Shown here piece by piece: positions 17,188-24,666 of a DNA stretch of 64,000 nt (position 1 is the stretch's first letter; every line of letters begins with the position of its first letter). The notes beneath the pieces are model-generated. The model searched no databases and was not told where the DNA came from. It was given only the letters and a program-made list of their open reading frames with translations. The DNA is from a virus, in IMG/VR virus record IMGVR_UViG_3300046171_000252, positions 1-64,000 of that record; one strand, 5' to 3'. The translations under genes were made by a program, and so were the position numbers.

Positions 17188-17819
17188 CTGTTAAACTTAT
17201 AAGTGTCACTCCTGATGCAGAACAAACCATGGCATATATTGCCAGGGTTTCGAATCCATCAAATCAGAATAATGAAAAGTATGCAGGTCTGCTGAAGTAT
17301 TGCATCAAACATAATCATTGGTCGGTATTTGAACAATCTACAATGACTCTGGAGATTGAGACTACTCGTGCCATTGCAGCTCAGATTTTAAGGCATCGTA
17401 GTTTTACATATCAGGAATTTTCACAACGATATGCTGATTCTTCAATGCTGGCAAAGAAAATTGCTTTACCAGAACTACGTCGTCAGGATGATAAGAATCG
17501 TCAAAACTCTATTGACGATCTAGATCCTTTTGAGGTTCAGATTCTAGAGAAACAGATGGCCACTTTGTTTGATTCCGCCATGTCATTGTATCAGCAAATG
17601 CTTGAGCGTGGTGTAGCAAAAGAATGTGCTCGTATGGTGCTTCCATTATGCACACCCACACGAATCTATATGACAGGTTCATGTCGTTCATGGATTCATT
17701 ACATCACCCTGAGGTCCGCACATGGCACTCAGAAAGAACATATGGACATCGCAGAAGCATGTAGAAAAGTCTTCATTGAACAGTTTCCTGCTGTTTCTGA
17801 ATCCCTTGAATGGGTCTAA
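17184..17819 (+). CDS. thyX: flavin-dependent thymidylate synthase ThyX
   Basis: 211 residues, typical ThyX length. The family signature is RHRSFTYQEFSQRY near residue 70 (the RHR-x7-S motif that positions FAD and dUMP). C-terminal CRSWIHYITLRSAHGTQKEHMDIA matches the conserved helix with substrate-binding Arg residues. The enzyme makes dTMP from dUMP with methylenetetrahydrofolate, FAD and NADPH. It is common in T4-like cyanophages, where it supplies thymidine for phage DNA. It is translationally coupled to two small upstream genes. Confidence 0.95.
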   Translation: MTVKLISVTPDAEQTMAYIARVSNPSNQNNEKYAGLLKYCIKHNHWSVFEQSTMTLEIETTRAIAAQILRHRSFTYQEFSQRYADSSMLAKKIALPELRRQDDKNRQNSIDDLDPFEVQILEKQMATLFDSAMSLYQQMLERGVAKECARMVLPLCTPTRIYMTGSCRSWIHYITLRSAHGTQKEHMDIAEACRKVFIEQFPAVSESLEWV

Positions 17820-17844
17820 ATATTTTTATATTGAATTTTTAACA

Positions 17845-18093
17845 ATGGCAACATATCCTGTAATTAACAAAGAATCAGGTGAACAAAAGGAAGTAGTTCT
17901 GAGTGTTCATGACTGGCCTCAATGGTGCGACGATAATCCCGATTGGAAAAGAGATTGGTCTGACCCATCAACATGTCCTGGTGCAGGAGAAGTTGGTGAA
18001 TGGAAAGATAAATTAGTTGCTAAAAACCCCGGATGGAATGATGTCCTTGGAAAAGCATCCAAAGCACCCGGATCAAGAGTAAAGAAGATTTAG
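17845..18093 (+). CDS. small conserved cyanophage protein (FmdB-like annotation in relatives)
   Basis: 82 residues beginning MATYPVINKESGEQKEVVLSVH, rich in Trp and Asp (PQWCDDNPDWKRDWSDPSTCPG) and ending in a basic tail. From memory, close relatives in cyanophages are labelled FmdB-type regulators. FmdB zinc ribbons need two CxxC pairs, and only two isolated Cys are present here, so metal binding is doubtful. It lies between thyX and phoH, one base before phoH. Confidence 0.6.
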   Translation: MATYPVINKESGEQKEVVLSVHDWPQWCDDNPDWKRDWSDPSTCPGAGEVGEWKDKLVAKNPGWNDVLGKASKAPGSRVKKI

Positions 18094-18094
18094 T

Positions 18095-18850
18095 ATGCCT
18101 AGAAGAAAAAAGACTTCAGAAGAATCTATTGGAGTAGGTATGACTTCAATAAGAATGAAAAAGAAGAAACCTTTGAGTGCCAATTATTTGGTTGATATTA
18201 AACCTCTTTCTGACAATCAACAAAGGTTATTTGATTCATATAATAATGACAAACATTTAGTCGCATATGGATGTGCCGGTACAGGTAAGACTTTTATTAC
18301 TCTCTATAATGCATTGAAAGATGTTCTGGACGAGAATACTCCATATGAAAATGTGTATATCGTCAGATCTCTGATTGCCACTCGCGAGATTGGATTTCTG
18401 CCGGGAGATCATGAAGACAAGTCTTCTCTTTATCAGATTCCATACAAATCTATGGTAAAGTATATGTTCCAGATGACATCTGATGTGGATTTTGAAATGC
18501 TGTATGGCAATCTCAAAGCACAGGAGACTATCAAATTTTGGAGCACCTCTTTCCTGAGAGGAACAACTCTTGATAATGCAATCATCATCGTTGATGAATT
18601 CCAAAACTTGAATTTTCATGAACTTGATAGTATAATTACTCGTATTGGTGAAAACAGTAAAATTTGTTTCTGTGGTGATGCCAGACAATCAGATTTGACA
18701 AAAACCAATGATCGTAATGGTATTATGGATTTTATGAGTATTTTGAGAAAGATGCCTTCTTTTGATGTTATTGAATTTCAAATAGAAGACATTGTTCGTT
18801 CAGGTTTAGTTCGAGAATACATCGTCGCAAAAATAGAAGCAGGTTTGTAA
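18095..18850 (+). CDS. phoH: PhoH-like P-loop ATPase
   Basis: 251 residues. Walker A GCAGTGKTF lies near residue 55, NVYIVRSLI and GFLPGDHEDK are PhoH hallmarks, Walker B is IIIVDEFQNL, and GDARQSDL is the sensor region. The protein is a single-domain PhoH of the type found in most cyanophages, where its biochemical role (RNA/DNA-linked ATPase) is unsettled. Its stop overlaps the exonuclease start by one base, placing it in a DNA-metabolism operon rather than with phosphate genes. Confidence 0.9.
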   Translation: MPRRKKTSEESIGVGMTSIRMKKKKPLSANYLVDIKPLSDNQQRLFDSYNNDKHLVAYGCAGTGKTFITLYNALKDVLDENTPYENVYIVRSLIATREIGFLPGDHEDKSSLYQIPYKSMVKYMFQMTSDVDFEMLYGNLKAQETIKFWSTSFLRGTTLDNAIIIVDEFQNLNFHELDSIITRIGENSKICFCGDARQSDLTKTNDRNGIMDFMSILRKMPSFDVIEFQIEDIVRSGLVREYIVAKIEAGL

Positions 18851-19530
18851 TGTTTAATCATGTTGATTTGAATCTCTCTCCTCTTGAGAGGGAGACTATT
18901 GATGGAGTCCGATACTATTCCGTTCCTCATGAAGAAGAACTCTTAAAACTAGTTTCCATCACTTCTGTAACCAGTCATTTTAATAAAGAGATTTTTGTTA
19001 AGTGGCGAAAAAAGGTTGGTGATGAAGAAGCAAATCGTGTCACAAAGGCTGCAACTGGTCGTGGAACGGATCTGCATACTTTGGTAGAATATCATCTCAA
19101 AAATGAAAATCTTCCTAAAGTTCGCCCTATTTCTGAGTTCTTATTTAAGATTTCTAAAGGAACTTTGAGAAACATTGACAATATTCATGCTCTAGAAACT
19201 TCCCTATATAGTAAGCAGTTAGGAATTGCGGGAACGGTTGATTGTATTGCAGAATATGATGGTGAGTTAGCAATAATTGACTTCAAGACTTCTAAGAAAC
19301 CGAAACCAAGAAATTGGATCGAAAACTATTTTGTCCAATGTGCGGCATATGCATGTATGCTGTATGAAATGACTGGTATTCCGGTCAAAAAATTTGTAAT
19401 CATTATGGCTTGTGAAAATGGAGAATGCGTCGTCTACGAAGAACGAGACAAATCAAAGTACATCAAACTTCTTACCGAATACATTAGAAAGTTTGTTACA
19501 GATAAATTGGAACTCTATGGAACCGAATAA
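18850..19530 (+). CDS. RecB/Cas4-like PD-(D/E)XK exonuclease
   Basis: 226 residues with the ordered motifs of this nuclease family: GRGTDLHTLVEYH (metal-binding His), AGTVDCIAEYDGELAIIDFKTSK (the D...DxK catalytic core near residues 125-145), and FVQCAAYACM (the Q-x3-Y motif). This is the exonuclease usually found between phoH and gp33 in T4-like cyanophages, where it probably degrades host DNA or processes ends. It overlaps the gp33 gene by 14 bases. Confidence 0.9.
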   Translation: MFNHVDLNLSPLERETIDGVRYYSVPHEEELLKLVSITSVTSHFNKEIFVKWRKKVGDEEANRVTKAATGRGTDLHTLVEYHLKNENLPKVRPISEFLFKISKGTLRNIDNIHALETSLYSKQLGIAGTVDCIAEYDGELAIIDFKTSKKPKPRNWIENYFVQCAAYACMLYEMTGIPVKKFVIIMACENGECVVYEERDKSKYIKLLTEYIRKFVTDKLELYGTE

Positions 19531-19777
19531 AGAACTAGAGAAAGCGTTAGAAAGTAAATTTCTGACACCATCTAAGTTTTCTATGGAGATAGAAACCATA
19601 GTAGCAAAGGAAGGTATGAATTATATTGATGCCATTTGCTACTATTGCGAAATTAATAGTATTGAGGTAGACTCAGTAACAAAATTAATTTCAAAACCAC
19701 TGAAAGAAAGATTAAAGTATGATGCTATTAATCTTAATTTCATGAAGAAAACTTCAAGAGCAAAACTTCCACTATGA
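19517..19777 (+). CDS. 33: late transcription co-activator gp33
   Basis: 86 residues from the ATG at 19517. The pattern KFSMEIETIVAKEGMNYIDAICYYCEINSIEV...LISKPLKERLKYDAINLNFM parallels T4 gp33 (IEKMVEEFGMSYLEATTAFLEENSI...SEAIDENLL). In T4, gp33 bridges RNA polymerase and the gp45 sliding clamp and activates late promoters together with gp55. The hydrophobic end (KLPL) could be the clamp-binding tail. It overlaps the exonuclease upstream and the next gene by 4 bases. Its presence fits the TATAAATA-type promoters seen in this window. Confidence 0.8.
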   Translation: MEPNKELEKALESKFLTPSKFSMEIETIVAKEGMNYIDAICYYCEINSIEVDSVTKLISKPLKERLKYDAINLNFMKKTSRAKLPL

Positions 19778-19971
19778 TTTCTCATGATGAACTCCTACAT
19801 CTTAAGATGCAGGCAGCAATAAGGGAACATAATATTCCCAAAACCGAGATCAAATATATTGGTCCCGGTGAAGGAACACACTGGTATCTAATTGCCAATA
19901 AGCACAGTGTTCCTGTTAATATGATTGAAGAATTTGAAAGAGTAGATGATGTTGAAAGTGACCCCGTTTGA
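19774..19971 (+). CDS. small hypothetical protein between gp33 and gp59
   Basis: 65 residues. It starts with an ATGA overlap with gp33 and its 3' end overlaps the gp59 start by 26 bases. The sequence is compact alpha/beta (ELLHLKMQAAI...IKYIGPGEGTHWYLIANKHSVPVNMIEEFERV). The overlapping arrangement argues for real expression with the replication genes. I recall positional equivalents in cyanophages without assigned function. Confidence 0.65.
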   Translation: MISHDELLHLKMQAAIREHNIPKTEIKYIGPGEGTHWYLIANKHSVPVNMIEEFERVDDVESDPV

Positions 19972-20554
19972 AACATACCAGCACTATCTTTCATTAAAGA
20001 ATCATTTTACAAATCCAAAATATGATTTCTTTAAATATGGTGCAAAGACCCGTGCTTCAATGGCATCATTTAATAAAAGGAAGGATAAGTATTGGTTTGA
20101 AAAAACTTCCCGTAAGTATTCTAATAAAGAAATTGTTAATTTCCTTGTATCTAATTTTGTTTCCACCGACAACCCACAAAACCTATGGATTGGAGAAATT
20201 ATCAATTCTGGCGAAAGAAAGTACGCCGATTGGATGAAACGTCAGCAGAGTTTGACTTACTTATTCAAAGAACAAAGCAACGAATTACTATCGGAGAACG
20301 ACTTGGAGAGTCTATTCGATTGCTCCAGGGGACATCCCAAAATCCTAAAAAAATTTCTAGGAGGGAACATCTCTCTAGAAACTTTAACAATCTACGAAAT
20401 CATCTTCCATTTTTCAAAAAATTTCGATAAGAAGTTAAATGATCCGGTGTGGGAATCCGTCAATTTAAAAATAAAAAAATATACTCCCTTTCTAAATATT
20501 AATGTGTTCAACCATAAAAAAATAATAAAGGAGATTCTTGGTAATGGCTCTTAA
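19946..20554 (+). CDS. 59: gp59-like helicase loader
   Basis: 202 residues, close to T4 gp59 (217). The N-terminus VTPFETYQHYLSLKNHF followed by DFFKYGAKTRASMASFNKRKDKYWFEKTSRKY matches the family's start, with many basic residues for binding forked DNA. In T4, gp59 loads the gp41 helicase onto gp32-coated forks. There is a choice of adjacent ATGs at 19946 and 19949. It lies in the canonical 33-59-32 order with gp32 about 580 bases downstream. Confidence 0.85.
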   Translation: MMLKVTPFETYQHYLSLKNHFTNPKYDFFKYGAKTRASMASFNKRKDKYWFEKTSRKYSNKEIVNFLVSNFVSTDNPQNLWIGEIINSGERKYADWMKRQQSLTYLFKEQSNELLSENDLESLFDCSRGHPKILKKFLGGNISLETLTIYEIIFHFSKNFDKKLNDPVWESVNLKIKKYTPFLNINVFNHKKIIKEILGNGS

Positions 20555-20741
20555 AAATGATGAAGTTCTTGCTCGTTTGCAGGAACAACTTGTTCAAACA
20601 AATGAAGAATTAACTGTTTTATCTAACACCCGCTTAAAGTTAATGGGTGCTATTGATGTCTTAATGCAAATTGAAAATAGTAAAGTTCAAGAAGAACAAA
20701 GTGAAGAACAAGAAGAAAACGTAGAAGAAGGAGAAGAGTAA
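20544..20741 (+). CDS. small acidic coiled-coil protein
   Basis: 65 residues from the ATG at 20544 (AAGGAG upstream), overlapping the gp59 stop by 11 bases. A heptad-rich helix (VLARLQEQLVQTNEELTVLSNTRLKLMGAIDVLMQI) is followed by a Glu-rich tail (QSEEQEENVEEGEE). It is probably a small oligomeric protein. I recall similar proteins between gp59 and gp32 in cyanophages; function unknown. Confidence 0.7.
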   Translation: MALKNDEVLARLQEQLVQTNEELTVLSNTRLKLMGAIDVLMQIENSKVQEEQSEEQEENVEEGEE

Positions 20742-20742
20742 T

Positions 20743-21069
20743 ATGAGTTTTTTTAACTCTGAAATTGTTCGGGAAGAACTGGAAACTATTAATGAATTAC
20801 AAAATGATATATTTGAAGAATTATCATCTTTTCCCAATTTAACTACGCAACAAAAAAACGAACACATTGAAAAAATGACATCATTGTTGGAAAAGCAACA
20901 ACTGATGTATACGAGAGTGTCTCTTTCTGATGATCCGCAAGCGATTAGAATGAAAGAAGAATTGCAGAAGTCACTTATCTTGATGGGATTCCCGCCCAAT
21001 ACCAATGTCAATACATTTTTCGAAACCATGACTCAGACAATTAAAAATCTGAGATTGAATGTTGACTGA
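20743..21069 (+). CDS. DUF1825 family protein
   Basis: 108 residues. MSFFNSEIVREELETINELQ and HIEKMTSLLEKQQLMYTRVSLSDDPQA match DUF1825, a family otherwise typical of cyanobacteria (they begin MAFFDSEIVQ and contain RFELSDDFQA). The role is unknown. Finding a cyanobacterial family in the gp59-gp32 operon supports a cyanobacterial host. The gp32 promoter lies across its stop codon. Confidence 0.85.
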   Translation: MSFFNSEIVREELETINELQNDIFEELSSFPNLTTQQKNEHIEKMTSLLEKQQLMYTRVSLSDDPQAIRMKEELQKSLILMGFPPNTNVNTFFETMTQTIKNLRLNVD

Positions 21070-21090
21070 CTGCAAAATTTTTGCTATAAT
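21062..21090 (+). promoter_or_regulatory. near-consensus sigma70 promoter for gp32
   Basis: TTGACT (21062-21067), a 17-base spacer and TATAAT (21085-21090). It gives gp32 its own strong transcript in addition to operon read-through. Confidence 0.85.
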
Positions 21091-21135
21091 ATCCAAGTAA
21101 ATCCAATCAATCCTAATTAATCCGAGGTAATCCAA
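21091..21135 (+). promoter_or_regulatory. gp32 leader with reiterated AATCC motif
   Basis: The short 5' leader has ATCC five times at 7-11-base spacing (ATCCAA, AATCCAAT, AATCCTAA, AATCCGAGG, AATCCAA) and looks unstructured. T4 gp32 represses its own translation by binding cooperatively to an unstructured leader, so this is a candidate operator for gp32 autoregulation. Confidence 0.45.
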
Positions 21136-22050
21136 ATGTCTTTCGCAGACCTTAAAAAGCAATCCAAACTGGGTTCTTTGACTGCCAAACTGGTCAAAGA
21201 AGTAGAGAAGATGAATAATGCAGGTAGTTCAGGTGATGAACGCCTATGGAAACTAGAGTGTGATAAAGGCGGCAATGGTTATGCCGTTATTCGTTTCCTG
21301 CCTGCTCCTGAAGGAGAAGACCTTCCATTTGTAAAACTATACTCCCATGCCTTCCAAGGTCCTGGTGGATGGTATATTGAAAACTCTCTGACTACTCTGG
21401 GTCAGAAAGACCCTGTGTCAGAGTACAATACTTCTCTGTGGAACAATGGCACAGATGCAGGTAAAGAAACCGCACGTAAGCAGAAGCGTAAACTGACTTA
21501 TGTTGCAAACATCTATGTTGTCAAGGATCCTGCTAATCCTGACAATGAAGGTAGAGTCATGCTCTATAAATTCGGTAAGAAAATCTTTGACAAACTCACT
21601 GCTGCAATGCAACCCGAGTTTGAAGATGAGGAAGCAATTGATCCATTTGACTTCTGGCAGGGTGCTAACTTCAAGTTGAAGGCAAAGAACGTTGCCGGTT
21701 ATCGTAATTATGACTCTTCTGAGTTTGCCCGTCAGGATGCTCTCCTAGACGACGACGATGCGATGGAAGGAATCTGGAAGAAAGAATATTCTCTTGCAGA
21801 ATTCGTTGGTGCCGATCAATTCAAATCTTATGAAGACTTGAAGAAGCGTCTTGGATATGTTCTAGGCAACTCAATTCGCAATTCCACAGACGAAGAACTT
21901 GAGGATGAAAGTGAAGGTCGCGGTCCTGTACCTTCTTCACTTCCAGAAAATCTTCAGGATGAACTTAACAGTCTAAAACCGACTGCTTCAGTTGCATCAG
22001 TTGAAGAAGATGATGATACGCTATCTTACTTTGCTAAACTAGCAGAATAA
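21136..22050 (+). CDS. 32: gp32-like single-stranded DNA-binding protein
   Basis: 304 residues (T4 gp32 is 301). The basic N-terminus KKQSKLGSLTAKL fits the LAST motif that drives cooperative binding. The core contains GYAVIRFLPAP, AFQGPGGWYIE, DPVSEYN and RKLTYVANIYVVKDP, all typical of the OB-fold. The C-terminal tail is acidic (VEEDDDTLSYFAKLAE), as needed to contact replication partners. The Cys-rich zinc site of T4 gp32 is not evident (one Cys seen), as I recall for other cyanophage gp32 proteins. An intrinsic terminator follows. Confidence 0.95.
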   Translation: MSFADLKKQSKLGSLTAKLVKEVEKMNNAGSSGDERLWKLECDKGGNGYAVIRFLPAPEGEDLPFVKLYSHAFQGPGGWYIENSLTTLGQKDPVSEYNTSLWNNGTDAGKETARKQKRKLTYVANIYVVKDPANPDNEGRVMLYKFGKKIFDKLTAAMQPEFEDEEAIDPFDFWQGANFKLKAKNVAGYRNYDSSEFARQDALLDDDDAMEGIWKKEYSLAEFVGADQFKSYEDLKKRLGYVLGNSIRNSTDEELEDESEGRGPVPSSLPENLQDELNSLKPTASVASVEEDDDTLSYFAKLAE

Positions 22051-22054
22051 TTAC

Positions 22055-22079
22055 AAGAGGTCTTCGGACCTCTTTTTTT
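22055..22079. terminator. bidirectional intrinsic terminator between gp32 and gp53
   Basis: AAGAGGTC-TTCG-GACCTCTT hairpin followed by a T run. A-rich bases on the left allow function for the convergent gp53 operon, whose stop codon touches the T run at 22078. Confidence 0.9.
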
Positions 22080-22725
22080 ATGGTGAGGTTATTCTAGTAT
22101 TCTCTGTTCTTATCAAATTCTCATTCACATATTCAGATGATCTAGAGTAAATCATTTCTTCACGCATATCATTAAGGAATTGTTGCAGATATGATTCTTT
22201 TAGAAGAAAAATTGACCTCTTGGCATCATTCTTTCTAACTTCATATTCATAGTTAGAGATTCCATTGATTGGAGATATTGTTTCGATATAAAAGTCAGGA
22301 TTTGGAATTTTAAAAGTAGAATCAACAACCTTACCTTTGGGTAAAATCAATCTACCATTAGCATCTTTTACTTCTCTAGTTTCATAGTGATGCACATCAT
22401 TTAATTGAGTGCCATAAAGTTCTAGTGAATAATTATAAATCTGTCTATCCGAGAGTGGCCATTCATTTCTAACATTAATAATACCGGCAGTCATCAGAAC
22501 AACCCAATCAAGTTCTGCATCACCATATAATTCTTCTGCCACAGTATCGGGTCTTGCACCCTCTACAATCTCATACTTATTGAAGATAGTAAAAACACTC
22601 TGCAAGTCATCACGAAGTTTGCATCTCCTGAAGAGATTCTTGACTCTTAGATAGTTTGAAGATGAATCACTATCAGATAAAAATGACTGATAGTCTAGTT
22701 CTGGTAGTTCTCTGAAGTATCCCAT
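22078..22725 (-). CDS. 53: baseplate wedge gp53
   Basis: 215 residues. MGYFRELPELDYQSFL, then VFTIFNKYEIVEGARPDTVAEELYGDAELDWVVLM, and NEWPLSDRQIYNYSL are the gp53 pattern (a LysM-like wedge protein of T4-like baseplates). It connects adjacent wedges around the hub. It is the last gene of a four-gene minus-strand operon and ends in the terminator shared with gp32. Confidence 0.9.
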   Translation of the reverse strand: MGYFRELPELDYQSFLSDSDSSSNYLRVKNLFRRCKLRDDLQSVFTIFNKYEIVEGARPDTVAEELYGDAELDWVVLMTAGIINVRNEWPLSDRQIYNYSLELYGTQLNDVHHYETREVKDANGRLILPKGKVVDSTFKIPNPDFYIETISPINGISNYEYEVRKNDAKRSIFLLKESYLQQFLNDMREEMIYSRSSEYVNENLIRTENTRITSP

Positions 22726-22726
22726 T

Positions 22727-23818
22727 TTAGTATCCTACTCCTCCTGGGGCTAATATAATATCATCGCCCATGGCATCGCTTGTATAATTATCATCATAAT
22801 CAATATCATAAATTGGTGCGAGTTCTTTAAATGCTAAAGTCATCTCCATAGAAACTGGTGTTCCATCATCATAAGTTGAATACACACCTTCACCAGTATA
22901 ATTTACAGAAATATTTTCCAAGAAACACTGTTTAAATCTATGTAAGAACTGATGTTCTCCATTTCCTTGTCGATATCTTAATTCAAAAACATTAGGTGTC
23001 TTTAAGAATAAATTTCCAGAACCTGCTTTAGGAGCCATGCCTCTTTTGAAAAATCTAATTATCTGTTTTATCTCTTCTGCCTCACTTGAACTTCTTGGCA
23101 TCATCTTAAAGGTAAAATTAAAATTTCTCAGTGATGGTCCATTGAAAAGTAACTCCATGTTTGGGTTAAAGACCTGACCACTTTCTCTTGCCAATAATTG
23201 ATTAATGGAAACATTAGCACCAAAAAGGTTGACAGCTTGGGAGGCAAAATATTTTGTCGCTATATCTTGAGCGTTCTGAAGATCAATTCCACTTGCTCTT
23301 AATCCACCTCCGGCTTGTTCTACAAATATTTTTCCTGCTGTTCCAAAGTCTCCTCTGAGTACTGCTGGACCCACACCTTTCATTATTCCCTCTACCGAAC
23401 CCAATCCGGCACCAATTAATGAATTCATGCTGTCATCAGTATAATTTACTGAATTGCCATCTTGAATATTTGAAGGTATTGGAAGTAGAATAGTTCCTAA
23501 TGGTTGCTTATTGCTATTTCTCCTAAATCCTGATCTAATATCACGGGAATAACTACTGTACTTAGTTCTGTTTGCGCCAGTATCGTATGTTTCTTTTTTT
23601 GTGGGAATATCTGGACCAGGTGGTCCAACAAAAGTTGAATCTACAGGTACATCTCTAGTTCCCATAACATCTTCTTGCCCATCGGCCCGGGCAACAGGAA
23701 CATAATCCAACATATCAATCTGAAGATAATCGGTCCCAGCCGTAAACATCTTCAGTGGATATCTCAGAACTTGTTTATTGCGACCTCTACCACTACGATT
23801 AAATTTTACGGCTGCCAT
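22727..23818 (-). CDS. 48: baseplate tail-tube cap gp48
   Basis: 363 residues, the length range of T4 gp48 (364). The N-terminus is basic (KFNRSGRGRNKQVLRYPLKMF). The C-terminal half has LRNFNFTFKMMPRSSSEAEEIKQIIRFFKRG and SVNYTGEGVYSTYDDGTPVSMEMTLAFKEL, the tail-tube-like beta fold shared by gp48, gp54 and gp19. It tops the baseplate hub and starts tail-tube polymerisation. Exchange of the labels gp48 and gp54 cannot be excluded without alignment. An A/T-rich CTAAATAAATA upstream could be its late promoter. Confidence 0.8.
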   Translation of the reverse strand: MAAVKFNRSGRGRNKQVLRYPLKMFTAGTDYLQIDMLDYVPVARADGQEDVMGTRDVPVDSTFVGPPGPDIPTKKETYDTGANRTKYSSYSRDIRSGFRRNSNKQPLGTILLPIPSNIQDGNSVNYTDDSMNSLIGAGLGSVEGIMKGVGPAVLRGDFGTAGKIFVEQAGGGLRASGIDLQNAQDIATKYFASQAVNLFGANVSINQLLARESGQVFNPNMELLFNGPSLRNFNFTFKMMPRSSSEAEEIKQIIRFFKRGMAPKAGSGNLFLKTPNVFELRYRQGNGEHQFLHRFKQCFLENISVNYTGEGVYSTYDDGTPVSMEMTLAFKELAPIYDIDYDDNYTSDAMGDDIILAPGGVGY

Positions 23819-23843
23819 TACATGACTATTTTCGTTTCCATAT

Positions 23844-24191
23844 TTATTTAGTCACGAATTTCGCATAATTAATATTTTTTAAATCATCAAACTCATCAAT
23901 ATCAACAATATAAAGTTGTCCTGCAAGTTCTGCCCATGTATATGCTCTAGATTGTCTCCAGTGCATGTTAATTCCTACGAATCCCCACTGATAAACTCCG
24001 GTGCAGGCAATAAGTGGATGTTGATCATATTCAATGTTAGGTGTCTTTGCATTATAAACAAAAGTATAATAACCACCAGGATCAGGAACAGGAGTCACTG
24101 TTCCATTCAGAGCACTCATGATTTCCATCATTTGGTCTTCTGGATTAGTCATTCCGATAATCTTATCTTTAATTTTTTCTATACGATTCAT
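23844..24191 (-). CDS. conserved hypothetical protein between gp4 and gp48
   Basis: 115 residues, overlapping the gp4 stop by 4 bases. The helical N-terminus (MNRIEKIKDKIIGMTNPEDQMMEIMSAL) precedes a Trp/Tyr-rich domain (GYYTFVYNAK, GVYQWGFVGINMHWRQSRAYTWAELA). It is probably late-expressed with the neighbouring virion genes and may be a structural or assembly factor. I do not recognise a T4 equivalent. Confidence 0.7.
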   Translation of the reverse strand: MNRIEKIKDKIIGMTNPEDQMMEIMSALNGTVTPVPDPGGYYTFVYNAKTPNIEYDQHPLIACTGVYQWGFVGINMHWRQSRAYTWAELAGQLYIVDIDEFDDLKNINYAKFVTK

Positions 24192-24625
24192 CTGATACCC
24201 AACTCATCCTCTGTTAGAACTTTGAACTCCCATTGTCTATCTTCACAGAATTCTTTTGCTGCTTTCCACTTTGCCTGATTCTTGGCATACTCACAAACTT
24301 CATAGACATAACCCTTAGTCTTTCTTTTCTGAACTTTGGGTTCAATGCATTGTTTTTTAGGTTTGATTTCAATCACGTATTTTTTAATCTTACCACCTCT
24401 TTCTTTAACCTTGATATAAAAGTCAGGAAAGTATCTGTGATATCTATTATCAATGGGTGAAACATATGGTAATACAATCTCTTCACTTCCCCATTCTAAT
24501 ATATTCTCATTGGAATCACAATATTTCATAAACTTTAATTCCCACAAAGACCTATAAACAATATTAGTATAATCACCTCTATATTTTTCTGGATATGATG
24601 GACGATATTTTCCCTTATAAGACAT
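24188..24625 (-). CDS. 4: head completion protein gp4
   Basis: 145 residues (T4 gp4 is 150). MSYKGKYRP...YRSLWELKFMKYCD and EWGSEEIVLPYVSPIDNRYHRYFPDFYIKVKE..IKKYVIEIKPKKQC show the nuclease-like fold of gp4: E in the first helix, PDF, and E-x-K. In T4, gp4 is needed to complete packaged heads before tail joining. It is the first gene of the minus-strand operon behind a late-type promoter at 24658-24666. Confidence 0.9.
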   Translation of the reverse strand: MSYKGKYRPSYPEKYRGDYTNIVYRSLWELKFMKYCDSNENILEWGSEEIVLPYVSPIDNRYHRYFPDFYIKVKERGGKIKKYVIEIKPKKQCIEPKVQKRKTKGYVYEVCEYAKNQAKWKAAKEFCEDRQWEFKVLTEDELGIR

Positions 24626-24666
24626 CTAAATACTTAATAATGTAATACTCCTGAAAGGTATTTAGA
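24626..24666. promoter_or_regulatory. divergent late-promoter pair between gp4 and gp54
   Basis: CTAAATAC at 24626-24633 points right, 33 bases before the GTG of gp54. Its mirror (GTATTTAGA, 24658-24666, i.e. TCTAAATAC on the minus strand) points left, 32 bases before the ATG of gp4. Both resemble the T4-type late -10 box (TATAAATA) and are symmetrically placed. Confidence 0.55.
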
